Below, in pieces: positions 14,778-21,407 of a DNA stretch of 22,535 nucleotides. The position numbers and the translations under genes are program-made. The first letter of the stretch is position 1; the number at the start of each line of letters is the position of its first letter. Source of the stretch: CAZMGG01 sp964565715. Lineage in GTDB: Bacteria; Planctomycetota; UBA1135; UBA2386. The DNA lies in contig CAZMGG010000094.1 of assembly GCA_964565715.1 (NCBI GenBank), positions 1-22,535 of the forward strand, read 5' to 3'. The notes below the pieces were generated by a model. The model saw only the letters and a list, made by a program, of their open reading frames with translations. It was not told the origin of the DNA and searched no databases.

Positions 14778-15742
14778 AGGGACCGCAGGAATGCCGCGAG
14801 GCTGGCCTGCTCCCCGGCGGTGAGGGCGACCGGGCGCAGCTGTGGGTCCAGGTTGGCGTTCGGATGGCCGCCCCGCCCGTAGAACGAGACCACGTCCTCG
14901 AGGGTCGCGAGGCTGCCGTCATGCATGTACGGCGCGGTGAGGCCGATGCCGCGCAGGGTCGGCGTCTTGAACCGGCCGGCGTCGGCGGGGTCGCCGGTGT
15001 GGGCCTGGCGGCCCGGGCGCGGCGCGCCGTCGACGACGCCGACGCCGGTGTTGTGGAACCGCTCGTCGGTGAAGAGCGGCGGCGGGTGGCAGCGCCAGCA
15101 GCCGCCCTTGCTCTCGAAGATCCACAGACCGGCGCGCTGTTCGGGCGTGAGTGCGTCGGGCTGGCCGCGCTGGAAGCGATCCACCGGCGCGTCGCCGCGG
15201 ACGATGCCGCGCACGAAGGTGGCGAGCGCCGTGGCCAGGTTGGGCGCGGTGGCGCCGTCGGCGAACGCCGCCTCGAATGCCGGCCCGTAATGCGCGTCCT
15301 GGCGCAGCCGTTCGACGGCGCCGGCCACGCTGAAGCCCATCTCGTCGGGGTCGGCGATCGGCTCCAGCACGAACGTGTTCAGGTCGCGGCTGCCACCGTC
15401 CCAGCGCATGGCTTCGCCGTAGCCGCGGTTGAACAGGGTCGGCGCGTGGCTGCGGGCGCGACGGCCCTGCACGCCGGCGGGCCGCGGCTCGGGACTGGCG
15501 AAGCCGGTGGCCGGCGGGTGGCAGCTCTGGCAGGAGACGGTGCGATCGATGCTGAGGATCGGGTCGGCGAACAGGCGTTCGCCGAGCGCGAAGATCGCCG
15601 GCGTCGGCGCGGGGCCGGGAGCAGCAGGCTGCTGCGGCAGGCCGTAGGGCGGCTCGACGAGGAAGCGGAACGCCGGCGTCTGGGCGGCGGCGCCCGTGCC
15701 GAGCAGCGGCAGGAGCAGCGTGGCGGCGGCGAGGGCGCGCAT
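14774..15742 (-). CDS. Di-heme cytochrome c peroxidase (MauG/CcpA family)
   Basis: The 322-residue product has a signal peptide (LAAATLLLPLLGTGAAA, cleavage near residue 20) and two c-type heme sites, CQSCH at 71-75 and CWRCH at 215-219, spaced as in bacterial di-heme peroxidases. The C-terminal motif TPTLRGIGLTAPYMHDGS supplies M273 as a likely axial ligand. Related features are NRGYGEAMRWDG near 105-116 and LFADPILSIDRTVSCQSCH. These periplasmic enzymes reduce hydrogen peroxide with electrons from small cytochromes; some members (MauG) instead oxidise proteins. It is first of a four-gene overlapping unit with an ECF sigma, an anti-sigma-like protein and a secretin-like protein, which suggests peroxide or redox signalling. 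A TATCCT hexamer sits 6 nt before ATG 15742. The divergent symporter begins 79 nt away. Confidence 0.92.
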   Translation of the reverse strand: MRALAAATLLLPLLGTGAAAQTPAFRFLVEPPYGLPQQPAAPGPAPTPAIFALGERLFADPILSIDRTVSCQSCHPPATGFASPEPRPAGVQGRRARSHAPTLFNRGYGEAMRWDGGSRDLNTFVLEPIADPDEMGFSVAGAVERLRQDAHYGPAFEAAFADGATAPNLATALATFVRGIVRGDAPVDRFQRGQPDALTPEQRAGLWIFESKGGCWRCHPPPLFTDERFHNTGVGVVDGAPRPGRQAHTGDPADAGRFKTPTLRGIGLTAPYMHDGSLATLEDVVSFYGRGGHPNANLDPQLRPVALTAGEQASLAAFLRSL

Positions 15743-15748
15743 GGCGGC

Positions 15749-15754
15749 AGGATA
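15749..15754 (-). promoter_or_regulatory. Putative -10 hexamer of the peroxidase-sigma operon
   Basis: TATCCT on the minus strand (4/6 to TATAAT) ends 6 nt before ATG 15742, implying a leaderless mRNA. No sigma-70 -35 box is seen, so an ECF-type promoter or none at all remains possible. Confidence 0.4.
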
Positions 15755-15806
15755 CGGGCGACGACGGCGCGGCGAGAAGTCCGGCTGTGGCGCCGGGTGC
15801 GGCGGA

Positions 15807-15812
15807 TATGGT
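15807..15812 (+). promoter_or_regulatory. Putative -10 hexamer of the symporter gene
   Basis: TATGGT lies 9 nt before ATG 15822 in the 79-nt region shared with the divergent peroxidase operon. There is no Shine-Dalgarno between it and the start, so a very short leader is implied. No clear -35 box. Confidence 0.35.
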
Positions 15813-15821
15813 CCCGCCGCC

Positions 15822-17141
15822 ATGGAATCGAGCCCGTCCGGCCGCCGCGGTCCGTCCCTCGCCACCTGGATCCTGATCGGCCTGCTGCTGGGCGCCGGTC
15901 TCGCGGTGGTGCTGCACCTGCTGCTGGCGCCGGCCAAGGGTGCTGTGCCGTCCGCGGCCTGGGAGGGCGTGCTGTGGACGGCGGAGTACGTGGCCAAGCC
16001 GATGGGCCACGTGTTCCTGCGGATGCTGTTCATGGTGGTGGTGCCGCTGGTGTTCTGCTCGCTGGCGCTGGGGGTGGCGGGGCTCGGCGGCAGCGGCAAC
16101 CTCGGCCGCGTCGGCCTGCGGACCATGGTCTGGTTCCTGACCACGACCTGCCTGGCGGTGGTGGTCGGGCTGGTGCTGGTCAACGTCTTCGCGCCGGGCC
16201 ACCACATCGACCCGCAGCAGGCTGCCGAACTGCGCGCCAGCTACGCCGGCAAGGCCAGCGAACGGATCAGCCAGGGCCAGGAGGGCACCGGCTTCTCGAT
16301 CTGGACCTTCGTCAACATCATCCCGCGCAACGTCATCGCCAGCGCCGGCAACGAGCGCGAGGCGCTGGGCGTGATCTTCTTCGCGCTGCTGGTCGGCGTG
16401 GCGATGAGCCGGCTCGCCGCCGGCAAGGTGGAGACGCTGCGCGAGACGCTGGGCGCCTTCTACGAGATCTGCGTCAAGATCCTCGGCTTCACCATGAAGC
16501 TGGCGCCGCTCGGCGTCGCCGGCCTGATCTTCGACACCACGGTGAAGATGGGCTTCGACGTGCTGGTGTCGCTGCTCTACTACGTGGCGGTCGCGATGGG
16601 CGGGCTGATCCTCTACCAGGTGGTGGTGATCACCACGCTGGCCCGGGTGTTCGGCGGGGTCGGCCCGGCGGCGTTCTACCGCGGCACCCGCACGCTGCTG
16701 GTCACCGCGTTCTCGACGTCGTCGAGCAACGCGACGCTGCCGACGACGATCCGCACGGCGGTGGAGAACTTCCAGGTAGCGCCGGCGGTGGCGGGCTTCG
16801 TGATGCCGCTCGGCGCCACGATGAACATGAACGGCACGGCCCTGTTCGAGGGCGTCACGGTGCTGTTCCTGGCGCAGGTGGCCGGCGTGGAGCTGGGGCT
16901 CGGCCAGCAGATCGTGGTGGTGGTGCTGGCGATCCTCACCGCGATCGGCACCGCCGGCGTGCCCGGCGGCTCGCTGCCGTTGCTGACGATCGTGCTGCAC
17001 CAGGTGGGCGTGCCGCCGGACATGATCGGGCTGATCCTCGGCGTCGACCGCATCGTCGACATGACCCGCACGATCCCCAACGTCACCTCCGACCTGGTGT
17101 GCAGCATGTGGGTCGGCCGGGCAGAGTCGCGCGCGCCGTGA
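15822..17141 (+). CDS. Dicarboxylate/acidic amino acid:cation symporter (DAACS, GltP/DctA type)
   Basis: The 439-residue membrane protein matches the glutamate transporter fold: several hydrophobic spans from 13 onward, hairpin 1 with STSSSNATLP at 298-307, the NMNGT sodium-site motif at 335-339, hairpin 2 near AIGTAGVPGGS (374-384), and span 8 with D409, D413, R416, T417, N420 and D424. These last residues align with the substrate and sodium ligands of archaeal GltPh; the Arg (R416) favours acidic substrates such as glutamate, aspartate or C4-dicarboxylates. It should import them with sodium or protons. It is transcribed away from the peroxidase operon and ends before a strong hairpin. Family is secure; exact substrate and coupling ion are not readable. 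Confidence 0.93.
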   Translation: MESSPSGRRGPSLATWILIGLLLGAGLAVVLHLLLAPAKGAVPSAAWEGVLWTAEYVAKPMGHVFLRMLFMVVVPLVFCSLALGVAGLGGSGNLGRVGLRTMVWFLTTTCLAVVVGLVLVNVFAPGHHIDPQQAAELRASYAGKASERISQGQEGTGFSIWTFVNIIPRNVIASAGNEREALGVIFFALLVGVAMSRLAAGKVETLRETLGAFYEICVKILGFTMKLAPLGVAGLIFDTTVKMGFDVLVSLLYYVAVAMGGLILYQVVVITTLARVFGGVGPAAFYRGTRTLLVTAFSTSSSNATLPTTIRTAVENFQVAPAVAGFVMPLGATMNMNGTALFEGVTVLFLAQVAGVELGLGQQIVVVVLAILTAIGTAGVPGGSLPLLTIVLHQVGVPPDMIGLILGVDRIVDMTRTIPNVTSDLVCSMWVGRAESRAP

Positions 17142-17155
17142 GGTCCGTACAGGCC

Positions 17156-17189
17156 GACGGCCGCGCGGGCGGTGCCCGGCGCGGCCGTC
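17156..17189. terminator. Hairpin between convergent genes, likely bidirectional terminator
   Basis: An 11-bp perfect inverted repeat (GACGGCCGCGC at 17156-17166, GCGCGGCCGTC at 17179-17189) encloses 12 nt that can add a further GGGC/GCCC pairing. It lies between the symporter stop (17141) and the convergent stop at 17214. No T-run follows on either strand, as often in very GC-rich genomes. Confidence 0.6.
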
Positions 17190-17213
17190 GTGTGGGTCAC
17201 GCGGTGCGTTCGA

Positions 17214-18977
17214 CTAGAACGTGCCGACGGTGATCACGCCACCGTTGGTGGTGATCACACCCAGGGTGTTGATGCCAGGGGCGAAGGTCGCCGCCTGCGC
17301 GTTCACCACCATCCCGATCAGCGCGGCGTTGTTCGGGATGCCGATGCCGACGTTGTGGGCCGGCGGCGTGGCCAGGTAGAACGCCGTCGAGTCGGCGGTC
17401 TGGTACTGGGTGCAGCCCGTTGCGCCGAGCGGCGTCAGGTCCAGGGTGACGGGGGTCAGGCCCAGCACCAGGAACGTGGCGATGCTGCTCTGCGGCAGGT
17501 TGCCCACCCTCATCTGGAAGGTGCTGCCGATGGCCGGATTGCCCGAGGCCGCAGCGAGGGTGGCCGGAACGGTGCCGACACCCGTGCTGAAGGTGCCCGG
17601 GATCGCCGCGCTCAGGTCCATCGAACCCGGATCCGGCACGTTGCCGCCGCGGCTGAAGCCGGTCAGGCTGGTGTTGGTGGCGGGCATCAGGGTCTGGTAA
17701 CGGACCTGGATGATGCCGGTCGGGAACAGCTGGACCTGCCAGGTCTGGGTCGCCCCCGCGTTGGCGTAGAGCGGCACGTTCACCCAGCTGAACAGGGCGC
17801 TGGTGGCCGAGACGTCGGAGTAGACCGCGCCGCCCGTGGCCGGGTTGTGGTCGACCCAGTACGGCGCCAGGCGGGCGCCCTGCGAGAGGAACTCGGCGAC
17901 CGTCGGCGAGAAGTCGGCGCCAGTGCTGCTGTTGTCCAGCCACAGGTAGCCGTTCGAGCAGTGCCCGACGGTGTTGGTGGTGCCACCCGGCCGCGGGAAC
18001 GCGAACGGCAGCGCCGTCTGGATGGTCTGGTCATCGGTCATCGTGATCTGGTTGGTCGGGTTCACCCAGGGGGCGGTCGACGGGATCACGGTGTAGCCGA
18101 GGCCGTTCGGCAGCATCTCGAAGGACGTGTTGGCCAGGTCCATCGCGCCGCCGGTGAAGAACTCATAGAACTCGGGGTTCGGGCTGCCGGACGCGGCCGG
18201 GCAGCCGACGCCGACGGTGCTGAAAGAGCCGGGGACCGTGTACTGGCAGCCCGTGCGATCCAGCAGGATGTAGCCACCCTGGGTGTCCGGGATGAACTCG
18301 ACCGAACGGCCGGCCAGGTCGAAGGTGCCGTTGGCGAACTCCTCGTAGATCGTCGGCACGCCGTTGCTGGTGAACGGCATGATCGTCGAGAAGTCCTGCG
18401 AGCCGGGGTTGGTGGCGTTGTTGCCGGGGCTGACGCCGATCACCGACGTGCGGTTGGTGATCGCGGTGCCCGGGCCCCACGCCATGGTGATGCCGCCGCC
18501 GTCCAGGAGCTGGAGCTGCAGCGAGAACTGCGCGGTGGTGCCGAACTCGACCGCGTTGATCCAGGTGACCACCGCACGGGCCGGCGGGTTGTTGCCGGGG
18601 CCGGCGGGGAAGGTGTTGAACCGCACCGACGCGTTGTTCGCGGGGATGATGTTCAGGTCGGTCCAGAGCGCCGAGATGTACGGGTTGACCGCGGCGACGA
18701 AACCGGTGCCGGTGCCGCTGCAGCAGCCGCTGGCGGGCGTGCCCGGATTGCCCAGGTAGACCAGGCCGTTGGTGCCGACGCGCACGTCGGTGTAGGACTG
18801 GCCGCCGTAGACGAAGGTGAAGCCGAGGGGGACGGCGGCGAAGACGATGTCGTCGCCGGTGCCGAGCGACGCGCCCTGGTTGGACTCCCAGCAGGGAGCC
18901 TGTTGGGCCTGCCCGGGCAGCCAGGCCGTGATCAACGAAGCAGCCAGCGTGGCCGCGAGAGTGGTGCGGATGTGCAT
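17214..18977 (-). CDS. Large secreted protein with duplicated NIDO-like module and planctomycete C-terminal domain
   Basis: The 587-residue product has a signal peptide (cleavage near PGQA, residue 24). Module 1 (about 42-200) and module 2 (about 315-460) share a plan: an opening FTF/FAF strand, a TNGLVYLG or SNGYLWLD turn, ALWTDLN or APYWVDHN, a VVTWINV or FSWVNV strand, and IGVSPG or TGFSRG with PGS-DFS/PGSMDLS. This resembles nidogen-type extracellular domains. Between them are two copies of a repeat (209-243 and 268-302) based on YEEFANGTFDLA and YEFFTGGAMDLA. The last 108 residues carry VTLDLTPLG, IPNNAALIG and NGGVITVG, the same domain as the kelch protein. No enzyme motif is seen; a surface adhesion or matrix role is possible. 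No clear Shine-Dalgarno or promoter was found. Confidence 0.8.
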   Translation of the reverse strand: MHIRTTLAATLAASLITAWLPGQAQQAPCWESNQGASLGTGDDIVFAAVPLGFTFVYGGQSYTDVRVGTNGLVYLGNPGTPASGCCSGTGTGFVAAVNPYISALWTDLNIIPANNASVRFNTFPAGPGNNPPARAVVTWINAVEFGTTAQFSLQLQLLDGGGITMAWGPGTAITNRTSVIGVSPGNNATNPGSQDFSTIMPFTSNGVPTIYEEFANGTFDLAGRSVEFIPDTQGGYILLDRTGCQYTVPGSFSTVGVGCPAASGSPNPEFYEFFTGGAMDLANTSFEMLPNGLGYTVIPSTAPWVNPTNQITMTDDQTIQTALPFAFPRPGGTTNTVGHCSNGYLWLDNSSTGADFSPTVAEFLSQGARLAPYWVDHNPATGGAVYSDVSATSALFSWVNVPLYANAGATQTWQVQLFPTGIIQVRYQTLMPATNTSLTGFSRGGNVPDPGSMDLSAAIPGTFSTGVGTVPATLAAASGNPAIGSTFQMRVGNLPQSSIATFLVLGLTPVTLDLTPLGATGCTQYQTADSTAFYLATPPAHNVGIGIPNNAALIGMVVNAQAATFAPGINTLGVITTNGGVITVGTF

Positions 18978-18999
18978 GATTCGAACTCGTAGGGGGGCA

Positions 19000-19055
19000 C
19001 TGGCGGTAGGGGCCGCCAGAGTGGGCGCCGGATACGGAATGGAGATGTCGGCGCC
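19000..19055. other. Two adjacent inverted repeats in the 198-nt gap upstream of the NIDO-like gene
   Basis: CTGGCGG/CCGCCAG (19000-19006 with 19013-19019, 6-nt loop) and GGCGCCG/CGGCGCC (19024-19030 with 19049-19055, 18-nt loop) lie between the CDGSH stop (19176) and the start at 18977. They could end the CDGSH transcript or form a 5' leader structure. Nothing else is recognisable in this gap. Confidence 0.3.
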
Positions 19056-19175
19056 AACAGGGACCGGAGAATGGTATCGCGGACGGCGCCGTGCATCGAT
19101 GCGAACCTGGGCTGGATGTGCCGCCCGAATGCGTTGGTCGGTAAGCAGCGACGATGCGACGGTGCTGTCGTGGCC

Positions 19176-19421
19176 CTAGGACGGCGGCAGGGTCTTGTGG
19201 GATCCGTCGCAGAAGGGCTTGGTCTTCGATTGCTTGCAGCCACACCACGCGACCTTGCGCGCCTCGGCGATCTGCTCGATCCGGGGCGCAAACCCGGTGC
19301 CAGCGTGGGATCCGTCGCAATACGGCTGCTTCTTGCTGCGTCCGCAGGAACACCAGGCGTAGGTGCCGGGCTGGACGTCGAGGACGCACGGGACGCGCAT
19401 CGGGATCTCGGGCTTGGTCAT
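19176..19421 (-). CDS. Double CDGSH-type iron-sulfur protein
   Basis: The 81-residue product contains two zinc-finger-CDGSH motifs in tandem. Site 1 has C24, C26, C35 and H39 (WCSCGRSKKQPYCDGSH). Site 2 has C60, C62, C71 and H75 (WCGCKQSKTKPFCDGSH). Each three-Cys one-His set should bind a [2Fe-2S] cluster as in mitoNEET-type proteins, giving a redox-active electron-transfer or cluster-transfer protein in the cytoplasm. There is no membrane anchor, unlike mitochondrial homologues. ATG 19421 overlaps the VOC gene stop as ATGA, so the two are translated together. Identity of the domain is certain; the partner pathway is unknown. Confidence 0.95.
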   Translation of the reverse strand: MTKPEIPMRVPCVLDVQPGTYAWCSCGRSKKQPYCDGSHAGTGFAPRIEQIAEARKVAWCGCKQSKTKPFCDGSHKTLPPS

Positions 19422-20095
19422 GGCCCCCAGGATAGGCGCGTCGCATCGCCGGGCCAGCGCAGGATCAGGGGCAGGTCCGGTCGCAGGTCCAGGAACGAGG
19501 CACTGGTGGCGTCGGCGTGGTCCAGGGTGACCTCGAGCAGATGCTGCGGGCCGTCGATCCACGTCACGCCCGGCACCGCGAGGGTTCGCTGCGGTGCCTC
19601 CGCGTCCATTCCCGGCGCGATGACGCGGACTGCCGTGATGTCGTGCCGCGCCGTGCTCGGCGGCGCGGTGCCGGCCGAATAGGCGATCGGCACGGTGAAG
19701 ACGAGCGGCGCGCGCTGGTCGCCGGGCTCGCCGACGATCCAGATCGGCGGGCCGGGCGGCAGGTAGGGTGGCGCATAGGCGAAACAGGGAGCCGGCGGCG
19801 CCAGGCCTGGTGCCGCACACCGGCGCAGGGCCAGCCCGATCGGGCTGGCGCCCGTCTCGCGCCACGCGGCGCGCTGCGGCAGCGCCAGCGGCCGCACCAG
19901 TTCGGCAGCGGCGGCCGCCTCGTCTTCGACGAACAGCAGTTCCAGCATCGTCGTACGGAACAGCACGCAGGCGTTGGCGGTGCCCTGTCCCGGGTGCGCG
20001 CGGCGCCGCCCGATCGGCCAGCCCGCCGCCGCCAGCCGTCCGGCGTCCGGCGCGTCCCGCGTGGTCATCACGTAGACATGGTCCAGTTCGAACAC
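19418..20095 (-). CDS. Glyoxalase-like (VOC superfamily) domain protein
   Basis: The product (225 residues from GTG 20095) starts VFELDHVYVMTTRDA, the usual first strand of a vicinal-oxygen-chelate domain, with later strands in VLFRTTMLELLFVED and TWIDGPQHLLEVTLDH. This resembles the long single-chain group of glyoxalase-like proteins, which use metal ions in lyase, isomerase or dioxygenase chemistry. The His in DHV and the Glu in MLELLF and LLEVTL are candidate ligands. Start choice is uncertain: GTG 20095 fits the domain edge, and TTG 20110 would add five residues; no Shine-Dalgarno favours either. Its stop overlaps the start of the CDGSH gene (ATGA). Substrate unknown. Confidence 0.7.
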   Translation of the reverse strand: MFELDHVYVMTTRDAPDAGRLAAAGWPIGRRRAHPGQGTANACVLFRTTMLELLFVEDEAAAAAELVRPLALPQRAAWRETGASPIGLALRRCAAPGLAPPAPCFAYAPPYLPPGPPIWIVGEPGDQRAPLVFTVPIAYSAGTAPPSTARHDITAVRVIAPGMDAEAPQRTLAVPGVTWIDGPQHLLEVTLDHADATSASFLDLRPDLPLILRWPGDATRLSWGP

Positions 20096-20222
20096 GAGGG
20101 CATTGTGCAAGGCCGTCGGGCCCGCCGCCGCGTCTCACTTTGGATTGGTCGATGGCATGGGAGTCCCGGCACCGGCCCGGCAGGACCCCCGCGGCGTCGC
20201 CGATCGGGTGCGCCGCAAGGGT

Positions 20223-20228
20223 CATACT
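20223..20228 (+). promoter_or_regulatory. Putative -10 hexamer of the FemAB/GNAT-like gene
   Basis: CATACT (4/6 to TATAAT) ends 5 nt before ATG 20234, implying a leaderless mRNA from that ATG. The rest of the 138-nt divergent region (20096-20233) shows no clear -35 box or operator. Confidence 0.33.
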
Positions 20229-20233
20229 GCTCC

Positions 20234-21337
20234 ATGAAGAGTGGCGACCCTCGTCATCCCCAGCCTGCTCCTGCCGTCCCCGCGCCTCCTTCCCCTCCCG
20301 ACCAGCCGGAACCCATGGTGCTGCTCGAGCGCGCCACCGTCCGCCCGGTGACGGTCGACGCCTGGGACCGCCTGCTGCAGCCGTTCGGCCAGCGCACCGT
20401 GTTCCATGGCCGCCCCTGGCTCGAACTCCTGGCGGCGTCCTACGGGGTCCAGCCGCAGCTCCTCGTGCTGGCGGATCCGAGCGGCGAGCCGCTGGCCGCC
20501 CTGCCGGCGCTGGAGCAGCGCAAGGGTCCGTTCCGGGTGCTCGGCTCGCCCCTGCCGGGCTGGAACACCGCGTACATGGGGCCGGTCTTCGCCCACGGCG
20601 TCGATCCCCGCACCGCCTGCGCCGCCCTGCTCGACGCCGAGCCGGTCCGCGCCGCGTCCTACCTCGACCTGCGCGTCCACGATCCGCTGGACCAGGTCGA
20701 CCTCGCGCCGCTCGGCTTCACCCGCCAGGAACGCTTCGAGACCTACCTGCTGTCGCTGGCGCCGGCCGAGACCGTGCTGTGGGATGGGCTCGACGGCAAG
20801 TGCCGCAACATGGTGCGCAAGGGCGAGCGCAATGGCTACGCCGTGCGCGAGGAGCGCGACGCCGGCTGGATCGGCGACTTCGTCGGGATGCTGCAGGAGG
20901 TGTTCGCGCGCTGGGAACTGCGCCCGCCGTGCGATCGCGACTTCCTCGAACGCATGTGGTCGCAGCTGCGCCCGCACGGCCAGATCGCGGTCCATTCGGC
21001 GTTCCACGGCGCCGAACGCGCGGCATCGGCGGTGATCCTGCGCGACCATGCGACGGCCTACTACTGGATGGGCGCCACCTTCGACCGCCATCGCCAGCAG
21101 TCGCCCAACAACCTGCTGCTGTGGGAGGCGATCCGGGCCGCCAAGGCGCACGGCTGCCGGACGTTCGACTTCGTGTCCGCCAGCGGGTCGGCCGGCAAGT
21201 TCAAGGAGAGCTTCGGACCCGAGCTGGTGGCGATCAGCAACCGCTGGTCGCGCAGCCGCACCGCCGTCGAGGGCTGGCTGAAGACCGGCTACGAGGGCTG
21301 GCTCCGCTGGCGCCGGCGCGCGCGTTCGGCGGGCTGA
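20234..21337 (+). CDS. FemAB/GNAT-like acyltransferase (BioF2/CelD-type)
   Basis: The product (367 residues from ATG 20234) has the double-GNAT layout of FemAB-like proteins. Residues about 45-170 hold the first half, with TVFHGRPWLELLAASYG and a variable loop. The second half has DGKCRNMVRKGERNGY (about 193-208), AYYWMGATFDRHRQQSPNNLL, WEAIRAAKAHGCRTFDF, and a closing motif with GSAGKFKESFG, typical of Acetyltransf_6 members. Relatives transfer acyl or aminoacyl groups in exopolysaccharide, lipid or peptidoglycan synthesis. The first 27 residues are Pro-rich and low-complexity, so ATG 20315 (MVLLERATV) is a real alternative start; the -10-like CATACT 5 nt before 20234 favours the longer form. 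It is divergent from the VOC/CDGSH pair. Donor and acceptor unknown. Confidence 0.78.
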   Translation: MKSGDPRHPQPAPAVPAPPSPPDQPEPMVLLERATVRPVTVDAWDRLLQPFGQRTVFHGRPWLELLAASYGVQPQLLVLADPSGEPLAALPALEQRKGPFRVLGSPLPGWNTAYMGPVFAHGVDPRTACAALLDAEPVRAASYLDLRVHDPLDQVDLAPLGFTRQERFETYLLSLAPAETVLWDGLDGKCRNMVRKGERNGYAVREERDAGWIGDFVGMLQEVFARWELRPPCDRDFLERMWSQLRPHGQIAVHSAFHGAERAASAVILRDHATAYYWMGATFDRHRQQSPNNLLLWEAIRAAKAHGCRTFDFVSASGSAGKFKESFGPELVAISNRWSRSRTAVEGWLKTGYEGWLRWRRRARSAG

Positions 21338-21359
21338 GGGTCGTCGCGGCGGCGCAGGC

Positions 21360-21387
21360 TTGGACCGTGCAGGGACGCGGCTATCGT
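21360..21387 (+). promoter_or_regulatory. Putative promoter of the acyl-CoA carboxylase gene
   Basis: TTGGAC (21360-21365) and TATCGT (21382-21387) are 16 nt apart in the 70-nt gap before ATG 21408. A start near 21394 would give a leader of about 14 nt. Partial consensus matches. Confidence 0.42.
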
Positions 21388-21407
21388 GCGGCCACCCCGA
21401 GCCCGCC

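Noticed and set aside
14714..17233. Plus-strand open frame of 839 codons across the peroxidase and symporter genes
   Set aside because: It is antisense to the peroxidase and out of frame with the symporter, with low-complexity translation.
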